A DNA stretch of 64,000 bases from Parashewanella curva (GTDB taxonomy: Bacteria > Pseudomonadota > Gammaproteobacteria > Enterobacterales > Shewanellaceae). The notes beneath the pieces were generated by a model. It did no database searches, was not told the origin of the DNA, and was given only the letters and a program-made list of their open reading frames with translations. The stretch lies in assembly GCF_003675895.1 (NCBI RefSeq), contig NZ_ML014755.1:1-64000 (forward strand), read 5' to 3'. Made by a program: the position numbers and the translations under genes. Positions 28,468-39,002 of the stretch are shown here, piece by piece (position 1 is the stretch's first letter; each line of letters opens with the position of its first letter).

Positions 28468-30945
28468 CTATTTTTTCAAATTTTGCTCAAAAAGCTTATA
28501 AATACGGTTGTATTCATCTAACCAGCTTGAAGGTTGTTTAAAGCCATGGGGCTCTACCGGATAAATCGCTGTTTCAAACATTGGTTTTTCCAGTTCAATT
28601 AAGCGCTGAACTAAACGTACACTGTCTTGGAAGAATACATTGTCATCCAGTACACCAGCCATAATAAGCAGCGGCTTCTTAAGACCTTCAGCATGTTCAA
28701 TCGGAGAGCTACGCTCGTAAGCAATTGGATCAACATCAGGTGTATTCAAAATATTAGAGGTATAAGGAGCATTATAGTGTGCCCAATCGGTAACAGGACG
28801 AAGCGCCGCGCCAGCTTGGAATAAATCAGGTTCAGTAAACAACGCCATAAAGGTTAAGAAGCCACCGTAAGAACCACCATAAGTTCCCACACGCTTAGCG
28901 TCTACGTTGGCATTCTTAGCCATCCATTTTACGCCATCTTCCAAATCTTCAACTTCTGGATGACCCATATTGCGGTAAATCGCAGTTCGCCAATCACGCC
29001 CATAACCTTTAGAGCCACGATAATCCATATCCATTACTACATAGCCTTGTTGAGCTAATAGGTTATGGAACATGTATTCACGGAAATAACCAGAGAATCC
29101 ATAATGTGCGTTTTGAAGATAACCTGCACCGTGATTGAAAATCACTGCTGGGTATTTATCAGCGTTATTTTTATCAAATCCTTGAGGTAAATACACACGA
29201 GCATAGACTTCACCAGCGCCATGAGTTGATGGAACAGCTACGACTTCAGGGGCTTGCCATTGGTAATCAGCAAATGCTTTGCTGGTGTAATTGGTCAGTT
29301 GCTTCAACTCTCCACCAATTTTTTGAACATAAAGTTCATTTGGACGAGTTCGAGTTGATGCAGTTAATAGTAATGACTCACCATCAGGGCTTAAGCGGTA
29401 ATCGAGTACCCCTTTCCAGTTCGTCAACTGTTCACTTTTACCCGATGCGATATTCACCCGATACACGTTGTACATTCCAGGGTGCGTTTTATTTGCTTTG
29501 TAGTAAAGGTATTGACTACGAGGACCAACCGTCACTTCGCTCACCACGTACTTGCCTTTGGTTAACGCTTTAGCGGGTTTGCCTATTTGTTTTAGATAAA
29601 GCTGTGAGTAACCGCTTTTTTCAGATAAGAAATAATATTGGTCACTGTCATCAATCCATCCGTACTGATTATGAGTGTAATTGATCCACGCATCATCATG
29701 CAGGCGATCTTCAGTGCTGAAACGACCATTTTTTAGATCAACATTAGCAATCCAACGATCTTTGTTATCAACGGCTTCAATCATCACCAACAGTTTATCT
29801 TCTGATGGATGCCATTGAATAGGACTTTGGCTCCAGCCCCAATCCACCATTAATTGCAATTTACGAGGTGTCTTTTCACTGTCGTAAGCTTTGCCTTCTT
29901 TCTTAGCATTTTCAGCTTTGACTTTAGCTAACACATCTTGGTTGTAGCCTGTTAAGCCTTCAATCGTGATTGCACGCTTTTGATGGGTCTTAAGATCAAG
30001 CACCATAAAATCTTGACCTGGATACTTGTCTTCCGCGACTCTTGCACGCGCTGGCACAGCATCTACATAACCATCTTTGCCAATGTAATTAGGCATGATG
30101 TCATGCTCACTGCGCCACTTATAGTTTTTATCGACCACAGCTACAAATAGATAACGGCCGTCTGGTGATAAGCTTGATTCGACTACACGATTATTTTTAC
30201 CCAAGTACCAAGCTTTAGAGGCGACAGTTGGATCTTGCTTAGCCAATTGATCATTAAATTGTTCTTTTAGCACTGCATCTTTATGTTGCTTAGCTACGTA
30301 CTTGATCAAACGTTGCTGCTGCTTAGCTAAGTAAGTCGATGGCTGCTGAACACCTTTAGGCGCATTTTCCATCTTGATGTCAGCCAGCTGCTCGATTAAG
30401 CCACTGTTTGCATGAATACGGAAAATTTGATTACCTTGCCAATAGGCTAAGTCACCGTTGCTAAGATAACGCACACCACTGATACGGCGGTTTTGTTTAG
30501 TAACTTGCTCAACATTACCGGTTTCAAGGTTTTTAACGAAGATGTTACCTTGGTACAAATACGCTTTTTTGGTGTTTTCGATATTGAAAACACCATCACG
30601 TTGGTCCGCTAGGTGGTAGTCAGCAATATTCAATTTTTTGGCTGTACCATTAACAGCTTGCTGATAATAATCTTTTAATGGCGAACCATATGCCTGACGC
30701 ACAAAATATACAGAGCTACTATCATCTGACCAATAAGCTTGTTTGGCTAAAATACCCATCCAGTCTGGATTAGCCATGATTTGTTTCATGGTAAGCTGTT
30801 GTCCCACTTTAGGTGGAGCTGTTAGTTCAACGGCGGATGATGTAGTTTGTAGTTGAGGTTTAGGAGTAATTGGCGCAGATGCACATGCCGATAAAATCGC
30901 CACGCTCAATGTCCCTAAGGCAAGATTTCTAGTCAACAAGTTCAT
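28468..30945 (-). CDS. S9-family prolyl oligopeptidase/dipeptidyl peptidase, lipoprotein
   Basis: A serine peptidase of the prolyl oligopeptidase family, probably cleaving proline-containing peptides in the periplasm or at the outer membrane. The N-terminus is a lipoprotein signal (LSVAILSAC, Cys near 21). Residues 60-560 form the DPP IV-type beta-propeller. The catalytic domain has the Ser in [14 protein letters not shown], Asp in [15 protein letters not shown] and His in [11 protein letters not shown], so the triad is intact. Its start overlaps the end of the pabA gene by 4 bases (ATGA), implying translational coupling to an unrelated biosynthetic gene. Confidence 0.92.
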   Translation of the reverse strand: MNLLTRNLALGTLSVAILSACASAPITPKPQLQTTSSAVELTAPPKVGQQLTMKQIMANPDWMGILAKQAYWSDDSSSVYFVRQAYGSPLKDYYQQAVNGTAKKLNIADYHLADQRDGVFNIENTKKAYLYQGNIFVKNLETGNVEQVTKQNRRISGVRYLSNGDLAYWQGNQIFRIHANSGLIEQLADIKMENAPKGVQQPSTYLAKQQQRLIKYVAKQHKDAVLKEQFNDQLAKQDPTVASKAWYLGKNNRVVESSLSPDGRYLFVAVVDKNYKWRSEHDIMPNYIGKDGYVDAVPARARVAEDKYPGQDFMVLDLKTHQKRAITIEGLTGYNQDVLAKVKAENAKKEGKAYDSEKTPRKLQLMVDWGWSQSPIQWHPSEDKLLVMIEAVDNKDRWIANVDLKNGRFSTEDRLHDDAWINYTHNQYGWIDDSDQYYFLSEKSGYSQLYLKQIGKPAKALTKGKYVVSEVTVGPRSQYLYYKANKTHPGMYNVYRVNIASGKSEQLTNWKGVLDYRLSPDGESLLLTASTRTRPNELYVQKIGGELKQLTNYTSKAFADYQWQAPEVVAVPSTHGAGEVYARVYLPQGFDKNNADKYPAVIFNHGAGYLQNAHYGFSGYFREYMFHNLLAQQGYVVMDMDYRGSKGYGRDWRTAIYRNMGHPEVEDLEDGVKWMAKNANVDAKRVGTYGGSYGGFLTFMALFTEPDLFQAGAALRPVTDWAHYNAPYTSNILNTPDVDPIAYERSSPIEHAEGLKKPLLIMAGVLDDNVFFQDSVRLVQRLIELEKPMFETAIYPVEPHGFKQPSSWLDEYNRIYKLFEQNLKK

Positions 30946-31523
30946 GCTTGTTCCTTTATTTTTAAAAAGTTATTGAGCAAATCCAAACCTTGCTCAGTCA
31001 AGATAGATTCTGGGTGAAATTGAACACCATAAATAGGCAAAGAATTATGACTCATTGCCATGATTTCACGCCCGTGATCTGGATCATCAAACCATGCGTC
31101 CAGTGTAAAGCTTTCAGGTAGGGAATCAACCAACAGGGAATGGTAACGAGTAACTGTGAGTGGATGATTCAACTTAGAAAATAATCCTTGCCCTTGATGT
31201 TCAATATTACTGGTTTTTCCATGCATAACTCGCTGAGCACGAATAACATTAGCACCAAAAACCTGAGCTATGGCTTGATGCCCAAGACAAACGCCTAATA
31301 TTGGCAGCTTTCCGTGAAAATACTCGATGGCTTGAAGTGATATTCCAGCTTCATTTGGGGTACAAGGACCTGGTGAAATAACCAAATAGTCCGGGGCAAT
31401 ATCTTCGATATCATCAATGGTTATTTCATCATTACGTTTAATCAATACCTCTTGCCCTAACTGTTGAAAGTACTGCACAAGGTTAAAAGTAAACGAATCA
31501 TAATTATCAATCATCAGTAGCAT
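30942..31523 (-). CDS. pabA: Glutamine amidotransferase subunit of aminodeoxychorismate/anthranilate synthase
   Basis: A class I glutamine amidotransferase that supplies ammonia to PabB (folate) or TrpE (tryptophan). The active site is complete: the oxyanion segment [11 protein letters not shown], nucleophile [11 protein letters not shown] and His/Glu in [12 protein letters not shown] chose the ATG of [11 protein letters not shown]; the frame runs 24 codons upstream without support. Length is 193 residues. No partner PabB or TrpE is nearby, which favours the stand-alone PabA assignment. It is followed by the coupled S9 peptidase gene. Confidence 0.9.
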   Translation of the reverse strand: MLLMIDNYDSFTFNLVQYFQQLGQEVLIKRNDEITIDDIEDIAPDYLVISPGPCTPNEAGISLQAIEYFHGKLPILGVCLGHQAIAQVFGANVIRAQRVMHGKTSNIEHQGQGLFSKLNHPLTVTRYHSLLVDSLPESFTLDAWFDDPDHGREIMAMSHNSLPIYGVQFHPESILTEQGLDLLNNFLKIKEQA

Positions 31524-31681
31524 ATAAGTGCTACCTGTTGTTGTTGTTGCATAAATTGAATAAGGATAAATATTGATGGGGTATTCTATGATCAAAAATA
31601 AGTAAAGTGCAGGATTTTAAGGTTTTTGACAGACTGTTTTACAAATTTGATGCAGTTAAGCAGCTATCATTTTTTACAAAA

Positions 31682-31701
31682 AAAGCCCTTATCGGGCCTT
31701 T
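31682..31701 (-). terminator. Rho-independent terminator of barrel-protein gene
   Basis: Stem AAAGCCC / GGGCCTTT around a short loop followed by a T run on the minus strand, about 15 bases past the stop. Confidence 0.85.
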
Positions 31702-31716
31702 TATTGAGAAGTTTAA

Positions 31717-32394
31717 TTAAAAACGATATTGAATACCAACATTGAATACTGGGTAAAACTTATATTCTTTAATATCATCTTCAAATTCTTTCTGCTCTGC
31801 GACAACGTTATCTAAAAGAACATCACACTGACTGGTTGAAAGTGCTTGCCCACAGGTCACATTGAGTTGAGTTTGAGGTGTGTTGTGATAATAAGCACCA
31901 AGCTCAACATTGAAACCCCAATTTGAAGTGCTTGTTGGTGCAAAAGCCCAACCTAGACCAAGATAGGGAGCAAACTTTTGAAATTCGATTTGACCTTTAG
32001 CACTGCCAACGTCTTCAACTTTATATATTTGACCGTTAAATTCGAATTCACCATTAACTGCCAAGGCCTCTAAATTAGCCTTATTACCATTATAAAAAGC
32101 ACCAGCACTCATACGGAAGCCAGATGAGTCAAATGGATGATAATCAAAAATCAATGATGCAGATCGAAGCTCAAGCTCAGCATCATATTTAAGTGAGGCT
32201 TCTTCAAATTCACCGTTTGCATTAAATGCATTTACACCAAGTCGTACATTTACGTTATCAGTTAGACCATGGTAATACTCAATACCAGCACCTAAGGTAC
32301 CAGCTTTGATTGCTATTCCATTTGATGAATCGGCCATTGCTGGCATAGAAAGGCCTAAGAAAGCCAGTAGTAATGGAGCTCTGCTCAATTTCAT
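31717..32394 (-). CDS. Outer-membrane beta-barrel protein
   Basis: The product has a signal peptide (MKLSRAPLLLAFLGLSMPAMA-DS), alternating amphipathic strands such as GIAIKAGTLGAGIEYYHG and VGIQYRF, and the C-terminal phenylalanine typical of barrels inserted by BAM. At 225 residues it probably forms an eight-stranded barrel of the OmpW/OmpA type. One loop carries a pair of cysteines (TCGQALSTSQCD), likely a disulfide. The ATG has a GAGGATG site. It is a single gene with its own terminator. Ligand and exact family are unknown. Confidence 0.78.
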   Translation of the reverse strand: MKLSRAPLLLAFLGLSMPAMADSSNGIAIKAGTLGAGIEYYHGLTDNVNVRLGVNAFNANGEFEEASLKYDAELELRSASLIFDYHPFDSSGFRMSAGAFYNGNKANLEALAVNGEFEFNGQIYKVEDVGSAKGQIEFQKFAPYLGLGWAFAPTSTSNWGFNVELGAYYHNTPQTQLNVTCGQALSTSQCDVLLDNVVAEQKEFEDDIKEYKFYPVFNVGIQYRF

Positions 32395-32594
32395 GTTTAC
32401 ATCCTCATATTTCAATATCACTCACAGTAATAAGTGATATTAAGCAGTATCCTACAGTGAATTTGTTATCCGACATGGCAACAAACGTTTGTTCATTATA
32501 GAATGATGACAATGATGTTGCGAATTATGGTTTCAAGTTTGAGGGAAAATATTCCCCCCCATAAGTGTATTAACTTGTATCCCCTTTGATGTAA

Positions 32595-33785
32595 ATGGAG
32601 TTAACATTGGCTGATATAGTTTTACGAGTGCGATCAGTTTTACTCCCAATGCTATTGACTGGTATCGCTTTTTTTCTGGTACTGAACGTTCAAGAATATT
32701 GGCAACATTGGCGTCCAGTCACTCGCGAACTCCCTCTATGGCTTTTTCCAATTGCCGCCTTAGTTTCTCTGCAATTCAATCGCAGTCGATTAGCCTACTT
32801 AGCTATACTGCTCGTTACTTTTTATTGCATGAACCGAAGCATTATTATTGATAGTAAATACCTGCTTACCTATAAAGTGCCTATCTTTTTATTCGGTAGT
32901 TTAAGTATGTCATTATTGCTATTGATGAAAGATAGAGGGATAGCATCGATTCATGGATTTCTAGCCTTTTTCACCTTCATGGCTTGTGCAGGCCTAACGT
33001 TTAACATCGAAACGCTGCTTAACCACAGCAACAAATTGCTTACAACGCCATTAGCAATTGATGATGTTACACTTACTTTTTGGGCTGCTACTGCCATTAT
33101 CATTAGTATTGGTATGCTCGTTAAAAATACATTAACAACAACTACTATTTCGCTTGCCTTTATCTTATGGTCATTACTGTATTTTCAGCCACATACAATC
33201 CCAATAGATATTGCATTGCTAGGAATAGCGGTATTAATCTTCCTGAGCGTGTTATTCGACTCTTATCACTTAGCCTATCGAGACGAACTCACGGGGCTCC
33301 CATCGCGCAGAGCGTTATACAATTTAGTATTATCTCTAAGTAACAAGTATTGTGTTGCCATGATAGATATTGATCACTTTAAAAAGTTTAACGATACCTA
33401 TGGCCATGACGTTGGAGATCAAGTACTGAAACTGGTAGCGAGTAGGCTGTCAAAAGTCACTGGAGGTGGAAAAGTATTTCGCTACGGTGGTGAAGAATTT
33501 ACTATCATTTTTCCGAGAAAATCAGTTGAGCAAACACTTGAACATCTCGAAGCCGTGCGTGAAGAAATCCAGAACTACGAAATGGTGATCAGAAACGAAA
33601 ACCGTAAAAATACAGATAAGAGTGCTAGGAACAAGGGAAACAGTAAAAATAAAACCGTGAGTGTGACTATTTCGATAGGTGTTGCGCAACACGAACGTAA
33701 GCAAGATTTTGATAAAACACTTAAAGCTGCTGACGTAGCGCTATATAAAGCCAAGAAGCAAGGCCGAAATCAAGTTTGTTCATAG
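32595..33785 (+). CDS. Membrane diguanylate cyclase (GGDEF)
   Basis: About seven hydrophobic segments fill residues 10-220, followed by a GGDEF domain: DELTGLPSRRALYN, MIDIDHFKKFNDTYGHDVGD and the active site RYGGEEF. The C-terminal part has a basic, Asn/Lys-rich insert (NRKNTDKSARNKGNSKNK) before SIGVAQHE. The intact GGEEF motif predicts c-di-GMP synthesis at the inner membrane. The ATG has no clear binding site, while a TTG four codons downstream is preceded by GGAG at six bases and may be the real start. It converges on the CHAT-like gene, 16 bases apart, with no terminator between. Confidence 0.9.
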   Translation: MELTLADIVLRVRSVLLPMLLTGIAFFLVLNVQEYWQHWRPVTRELPLWLFPIAALVSLQFNRSRLAYLAILLVTFYCMNRSIIIDSKYLLTYKVPIFLFGSLSMSLLLLMKDRGIASIHGFLAFFTFMACAGLTFNIETLLNHSNKLLTTPLAIDDVTLTFWAATAIIISIGMLVKNTLTTTTISLAFILWSLLYFQPHTIPIDIALLGIAVLIFLSVLFDSYHLAYRDELTGLPSRRALYNLVLSLSNKYCVAMIDIDHFKKFNDTYGHDVGDQVLKLVASRLSKVTGGGKVFRYGGEEFTIIFPRKSVEQTLEHLEAVREEIQNYEMVIRNENRKNTDKSARNKGNSKNKTVSVTISIGVAQHERKQDFDKTLKAADVALYKAKKQGRNQVCS

Positions 33786-33801
33786 AGACCATATACGCCC
33801 C

Positions 33802-36800
33802 CTAATCAAAACGCCGAGTTAACCAGAGTACAAAAGTATCCGAGGTCTTATCCTCAACGTACTCTCGATGTAATTGCGTTAGGACGTCGTAATTTACTTC
33901 ATGATCAGTACATAAGCACCAAGGTGCTAATTGCCATCGTTTAGGGTGTATAACCGACAGTCGAACGTTAAAGTCTAGCGCTCTCCTTAAATAGCCTTGC
34001 TCTATAAGATACTCAAAAACTTGCCCTGCCAAGTCAGCTGTTTTATCGCTAGCCTTATTTTCTAAAGCAATTAACTTTTGCGATAACTTAATGATCACTT
34101 CCTCAGATTCCGGAGTATTACCCTGCAAGCGAAATAGACATTGTATTTGTCCACTGTAGCGCGTCACTAGAGACACTGCCTCACTATTTTCCTTATCTGT
34201 ATTAGCAGGCTTTTCAAGCTGGCTGATAATTGTGTCGAATAGTGCCACAGCTTGCTCTAAATTTTTTGGAGACACTTTATGGATCATCAACTCAGTATGA
34301 TTGACCCATGCTAACCGTCCCTGCAACTTTTCAGAAAATAACCATAATTGCGCCCTTAATTCGCGAGAATATTCAAAGCAAGCTTGATTAGAAAGTGCCA
34401 GTGATATCCTTAAGACGGTCTGCTCTGTTGAAAGTGGACTTGATACCACAGCATCAATATTATGTTCAGTTACCAAGGCCTTATCAGCCAAAACCAGCAC
34501 ATCACAATCTGATTCAAGTTTTGCTAATTTTATCTTCTGTTGAAGTAAGCTCAACTCTATAACATCACTGATCATATCTATCACTATCAAGATGCGACCT
34601 TCGCACCGCTGACTTCGCTCTATCTGTTTAAGTTGTATTGTTAATTCAGCATTTCCTACATTAGCTCTTATCCAATAGATTCCAGCAGCATACTTCTGAT
34701 AGTAAGCACTAATGTATTCATGACAAATCGTCGTTATATCACCGGCTCTTTCTCCAGAAAGTAATAATAAGCATGATGAGTTGTTACATTGCAATTGATT
34801 GAGCAACCGTTGAATCTTCAGAGTTTCAGGAGCATGAGAGGCTGATGCTTGTAGAAATTCTAATAGCAAAGGCTCTGGAATATAGGTGATGTTTTTACCA
34901 ATATATTGGTAACAAGCCCAATCCTGTGACGATGGATGAGAAATCACTCTAAACCAAATACTGGCTTGGTGCTGGCTATCTAACGTTGAGCGACCTCGGC
35001 TCACCTGTGCGTAAAAGAATAAAAAGAAATACTCTTTTTGCTTGGCATTTAGCTCCCACCTTGGAGCTAATATTGCACCCGCTCCACTTAGCAGTAACCT
35101 ATCCGCAAGAGACATTGGATCTCTATCAACATCGCTAAATGACACCTGAGGAACTTTTTGTCCCGTAATCACGACCAATGGCATTTGCAATCTTAAGGAT
35201 TTCCATTGGCTTAATGAGAAAATATCAATCGCCCCTGCTTTAGTACCTTCATCACCAGACTTAAGTTGCGGCATTGAAAATAGCAGCTCACCACCACTTG
35301 TATAATGATTTGTGAGATGAATTAAAGAAGCATTAGAGGCTCTTTCTGCAAATTCTCCACTAGACAATGGTGTTAATTTTGTTTGCAACAAGCGGCAGAT
35401 ATCCTCACTCTGATAGTAATGTTCGCCCCGAATATTCAACTGAGAAATTCCAGCCACCACCGAACCGGTTAAAACTCTAACATCACAATCATCTTTAAAG
35501 TGATGGTAGGTCATTATTGAAGGAATATAGCGGATAAATGGGTGCATAAAGGGGGTTAATTCATCTGTAGCAATATGATCAATCAAAATCTCAAAAGGCA
35601 CACTGGTGCAGCATTCATCAACGACTAACGTTAACGGCTCTCTTGTTTTGAATACGCCTTGCTTCAACATCTCGCTCAAAAGTTTACCAATAGACTCTAG
35701 TGTGATTTGCAACAAATCATAAGGGAGAGGAAATCGGCAAAATTGTGATTGATTCAATTTATCCAAGCTAGCAATAAATTCCGATAACGTATTTTGTCGA
35801 CCAAATCGCATTGCTCCGAGAATTGGAGCACTAAAGTGGAATCTTTGCTTCTCTGAAACTTCCCAGCAACACAAGGCATAATCAGAAAGAAATAAAACGA
35901 CTAGCGGTGCTTTGACTTGAGTATTGATATAGCCGTCTAGTACATCTGTATGTTCACACTCAATGAGTTCATTAAAATCAATTACTGAGGATGCACTTTT
36001 TTCCTCTACACATGCGGATAGTATAGGCAAAGCACTACTTGTCGATTCATGCTCCACCATTGAGCAAATACAGACTGCCATTCGAAGTTTTGTTGACAAG
36101 TTAAACATGGCAAGCATGACTTGTGTAGATTCAGGATTTCCAATCACATAGTGAGCATAAATCGTCTGTGTTGTTGTTTCACGTATAAATCCAAATTTAA
36201 ATTTATCTTCTAGTGTGCAATTTGGTTTACTTGGGTATTGAATTGCACCATAAAGCTCCAAACAACTTTTCCGGGCTTTATTAAGATCTTTCAATCCATG
36301 ATAAGCGTGTTTTTTATCTTCCGTCTTAGTGATGGTTCTGGGTATCAACTGCAAATATGATTTTCCACGATTTAACCTTGCCTGTAACTTTAATGCTTTA
36401 CAAGAAGGGGAAATCAAGTAAGAACGTAAGACTTCTGAATAATGAGGAACAGCGCGATCGGGTTGTCCGCAATTCAGATAATGTTCACCAATAAAAAAAT
36501 ACGACTGGTCTCGTAAAAAAACGTCTTCACGAAATACACCACATCCCAACATGTCATCTTGTTGCTGCCGCATTTTCTCGTACTCTCTTAAAGATAACCA
36601 ATACTCACCGATAGCCCTAGCCCAGATTAAAAAAGCAGGCTTAGTAATAGCTTGGTCAGAACTTAGAATTAACTTTTCTTGCTCAGATAAGGATTTAAAA
36701 CATAGGGCTGCTTGTTCCGTTTGCATTGATCTTGAGTAAGCAATCAACTGGTAACTTAGAGCAGTAACTCTGAAATCTAGAGATATATCCTCAAAAGTAA

Positions 36801-38403
36801 GAGCACGTTGAGAGCATTCAATCGTCAAATGGTAACAATTTGCCATCAGATAGACTTTTGATAGCTGAATCAATGCAGCACACTCAGTGTTATTCTTTAC
36901 AGTTTCTTTGCTCTCAATGCATCTTATAAAGCAGCCCTTCGCCTGTTCTAACTCAAACAACTCAACATGAATGCCCCCTTGTTTAAACAAAAATAACTTT
37001 CTGTTTATTGGTTTGTTATCATCCTCACCAAATATCCATCCCGTGCTTAGAGTAACTCCTTCACTGCATTCAAATGCACGTTGAAAATGAAATATTGATT
37101 GCAGCTTGTCTTTTAACTGATACGCATCACCTAAATAGTAGTGCGCCCAAATCAATGTAGTAGGATGAGCCAGCTTTGATTGTATACAGTAGTTCAAAAG
37201 CTTAATTGATTGAGGCGTTTTCGAAGTTTTTAACAAGGCATAAGCAAGCATTAACAATACTCGAGTATCATCAGGTTTCACTGAATGAATAACGATATGG
37301 ATAAACTCATCGAAATACTCTGCATGTAATAACTGCTGTAATCTTTCTAGTGGTAGCTCATAATGCATCACTTGCGGTTCAATAGTGACTTTTAACCTTT
37401 CTCCTACTTCACTTACATTTATCGGAACCATCATTGAGTTTTCACTACTTTTTGTTTCATCGAACAGGTGGGCAAAATCAAATTCATCATCTAAGTTCGA
37501 CTCTTCCAATTCACCCAACTCATAATTATCTTCATATTCAGATTCAAGCAGAGCGTCAGAACTGGTGTGTGATAACGGTTCGCTTGATTTAGTTTCTGGT
37601 GCAAGCTTAGTTGATTCAATTTCGAACGGTGCATTAGGCTCGGGGTTGCTACACTCCTTAACCTCCTTACCCGAGAGTACAATTTGATTTTGTGTCGTTA
37701 CTTCGGAACGATTGGCTAAATCTGCAACACTGCTGGCACCTTGTTCATTATCACCAATCGAAACTGACTTATTAAAGTGCTTATTCAATGCGGATGGAGA
37801 AATTCTAAAACCACGATTTTTAATTGGATTCAAAGATGCTTCGGCACTTTCTTTGAAATTATTATCTTGCTGGTCTGCCACATTATCAGTTTTAGATTGA
37901 GCGCTTGCAGCTGTATTTTCAGACTTCGAGTAAGTTGAAGATTGCTCAATGTACTCTGTTGTTTGCTCTAAATTGATTGTTTCTGAATCATCAGGGTTAC
38001 TTTGGTAATCAAATAAAGAAAGATTTATCTGAGGAATGGGTAAAAATCGAACGCAAGTTTTATTTTTAATCGGCTGAATATAGTTGAATAAATACTGTCG
38101 AGGGACAATAAGTGATATTTCAGGAGATGAAAGTTCTCGCTGTACATTAAGTCTTACTTCATTGGTTTCATCAATGGCTCTATGAAAGTCACAAACGGGT
38201 TCAAAAGTTATCGTTTGAGACTCTATGTCACCCAAACTGACAAAATAAGTAATATTTCCTTGGCTAGATTTATCGTAAATTCGAGAAAAATTGGCACCAA
38301 GAATTGATGACTCAATAGTAATGGTCTGTATTTTTTTTAACGCATTGATGTTTACGACTTGATATTCTGGATATTTTTCGGCAGCCGTAGAAGCTTTAGC
38401 CAT
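33802..38403 (-). CDS. Giant protein: acidic linker, TPR-like repeats, CHAT-like domain lacking the catalytic Cys, degenerate NTPase-like C-terminus
   Basis: A 1,533-residue protein I cannot assign. Residues 1-130 look beta-rich; 140-320 are Ser/Glu/Asp-rich and probably disordered. Residues 340-720 are helical with TPR-like pairs (HYYLGDAYQLKDKLQSIFHF, YFIGEHYLNCGQPDRAVPHY). Around 1025-1130 is a CHAT-type peptidase pattern: SLIHLTNHY (His kept), then LVVITGQKVP where LSACETG is expected, and LADRLLLSGAGAILAPRWEL. The Cys position is Gln. Around 1210-1280 a P-loop-like CLLLLSGERAGDIT lacks GKT, with a Walker B-like ILIVIDMI. It follows sspB but is separated by a terminator. No ribosome binding site is evident. 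Stress or defence sensor is only a guess. Confidence 0.65.
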   Translation of the reverse strand: MAKASTAAEKYPEYQVVNINALKKIQTITIESSILGANFSRIYDKSSQGNITYFVSLGDIESQTITFEPVCDFHRAIDETNEVRLNVQRELSSPEISLIVPRQYLFNYIQPIKNKTCVRFLPIPQINLSLFDYQSNPDDSETINLEQTTEYIEQSSTYSKSENTAASAQSKTDNVADQQDNNFKESAEASLNPIKNRGFRISPSALNKHFNKSVSIGDNEQGASSVADLANRSEVTTQNQIVLSGKEVKECSNPEPNAPFEIESTKLAPETKSSEPLSHTSSDALLESEYEDNYELGELEESNLDDEFDFAHLFDETKSSENSMMVPINVSEVGERLKVTIEPQVMHYELPLERLQQLLHAEYFDEFIHIVIHSVKPDDTRVLLMLAYALLKTSKTPQSIKLLNYCIQSKLAHPTTLIWAHYYLGDAYQLKDKLQSIFHFQRAFECSEGVTLSTGWIFGEDDNKPINRKLFLFKQGGIHVELFELEQAKGCFIRCIESKETVKNNTECAALIQLSKVYLMANCYHLTIECSQRALTFEDISLDFRVTALSYQLIAYSRSMQTEQAALCFKSLSEQEKLILSSDQAITKPAFLIWARAIGEYWLSLREYEKMRQQQDDMLGCGVFREDVFLRDQSYFFIGEHYLNCGQPDRAVPHYSEVLRSYLISPSCKALKLQARLNRGKSYLQLIPRTITKTEDKKHAYHGLKDLNKARKSCLELYGAIQYPSKPNCTLEDKFKFGFIRETTTQTIYAHYVIGNPESTQVMLAMFNLSTKLRMAVCICSMVEHESTSSALPILSACVEEKSASSVIDFNELIECEHTDVLDGYINTQVKAPLVVLFLSDYALCCWEVSEKQRFHFSAPILGAMRFGRQNTLSEFIASLDKLNQSQFCRFPLPYDLLQITLESIGKLLSEMLKQGVFKTREPLTLVVDECCTSVPFEILIDHIATDELTPFMHPFIRYIPSIMTYHHFKDDCDVRVLTGSVVAGISQLNIRGEHYYQSEDICRLLQTKLTPLSSGEFAERASNASLIHLTNHYTSGGELLFSMPQLKSGDEGTKAGAIDIFSLSQWKSLRLQMPLVVITGQKVPQVSFSDVDRDPMSLADRLLLSGAGAILAPRWELNAKQKEYFFLFFYAQVSRGRSTLDSQHQASIWFRVISHPSSQDWACYQYIGKNITYIPEPLLLEFLQASASHAPETLKIQRLLNQLQCNNSSCLLLLSGERAGDITTICHEYISAYYQKYAAGIYWIRANVGNAELTIQLKQIERSQRCEGRILIVIDMISDVIELSLLQQKIKLAKLESDCDVLVLADKALVTEHNIDAVVSSPLSTEQTVLRISLALSNQACFEYSRELRAQLWLFSEKLQGRLAWVNHTELMIHKVSPKNLEQAVALFDTIISQLEKPANTDKENSEAVSLVTRYSGQIQCLFRLQGNTPESEEVIIKLSQKLIALENKASDKTADLAGQVFEYLIEQGYLRRALDFNVRLSVIHPKRWQLAPWCLCTDHEVNYDVLTQLHREYVEDKTSDTFVLWLTRRFD

Positions 38404-38493
38404 TAAATAAATACAAAAAGGAAGTGGTTAAAAAAGAGTAGGAAAATAACCAGCTTGACTCAATTAACTTTAAGAAAAATTAATTTCTGGCAT

Positions 38494-38518
38494 AAAAAAG
38501 GCTACACGAATGTAGCCC
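38494..38518 (-). terminator. Rho-independent terminator of sspAB
   Basis: Stem GGCTACA / TGTAGCC with a T tract on the sspB coding strand directly past the sspB stop. Confidence 0.85.
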
Positions 38519-38525
38519 TAATCAA

Positions 38526-38999
38526 TTACTTAACAACAGTTAAATGCCCACGTTTTTTGGGTGGTTTTTTCTGCTTTGAAGCTTCAGCTTCAACAACGTC
38601 AGGCTCTTCAGCCTGTTCCTCATTTGTATCAGCTTCGACACTAGTTAATGCTAACTCTTCATCGTCCTCTTGAGGAGCCATAAAGGCTTCTTCCATATCG
38701 AAAACACTACCTGCACCATTTTCACGAGCATAAATTGCAACAACAGACCCCATAGGTAATAGAATATGATGCGGAACTCCGCCAAATCGTGCATTGAATT
38801 CAACGTAGCTGTTACCCATTTCAAGGTTCATCACAGCTGAAGGTGCAACATTCAGTACTATTTGCCCATCTTTAACGTATTGTTGAGGAACCTGAGTACC
38901 AGGAACAAACGCATCAACAACTAAATGAGGAGTCAAATCATTATCGAGTAGCCACTCGTAATAAGCTCTTAATAGGTAAGGACGATTTGGAGTTAACAT
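38526..38999 (-). CDS. sspB: ClpXP adaptor SspB
   Basis: SspB tethers ssrA-tagged peptides to ClpX for degradation by ClpXP. The folded domain (residues 1-110) begins MLTPNRPYLLRAYYEWLLDN and includes the peptide-groove segment NARFGGVPHHI. An acidic flexible linker follows, and the C-terminal tail GHLTVVK resembles the ClpX-docking module. It follows sspA by 3 bases in the usual sspA-sspB operon. Confidence 0.95.
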   Translation of the reverse strand: MLTPNRPYLLRAYYEWLLDNDLTPHLVVDAFVPGTQVPQQYVKDGQIVLNVAPSAVMNLEMGNSYVEFNARFGGVPHHILLPMGSVVAIYARENGAGSVFDMEEAFMAPQEDDEELALTSVEADTNEEQAEEPDVVEAEASKQKKPPKKRGHLTVVK

Positions 39000-39002
39000 A
39001 AA

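Noticed and set aside
33802-38403. Complete CHAT peptidase or CRISPR-associated Csx29-type protein
   Set aside because: The Cys position is not Cys and no cas gene or CRISPR array is present in the window.
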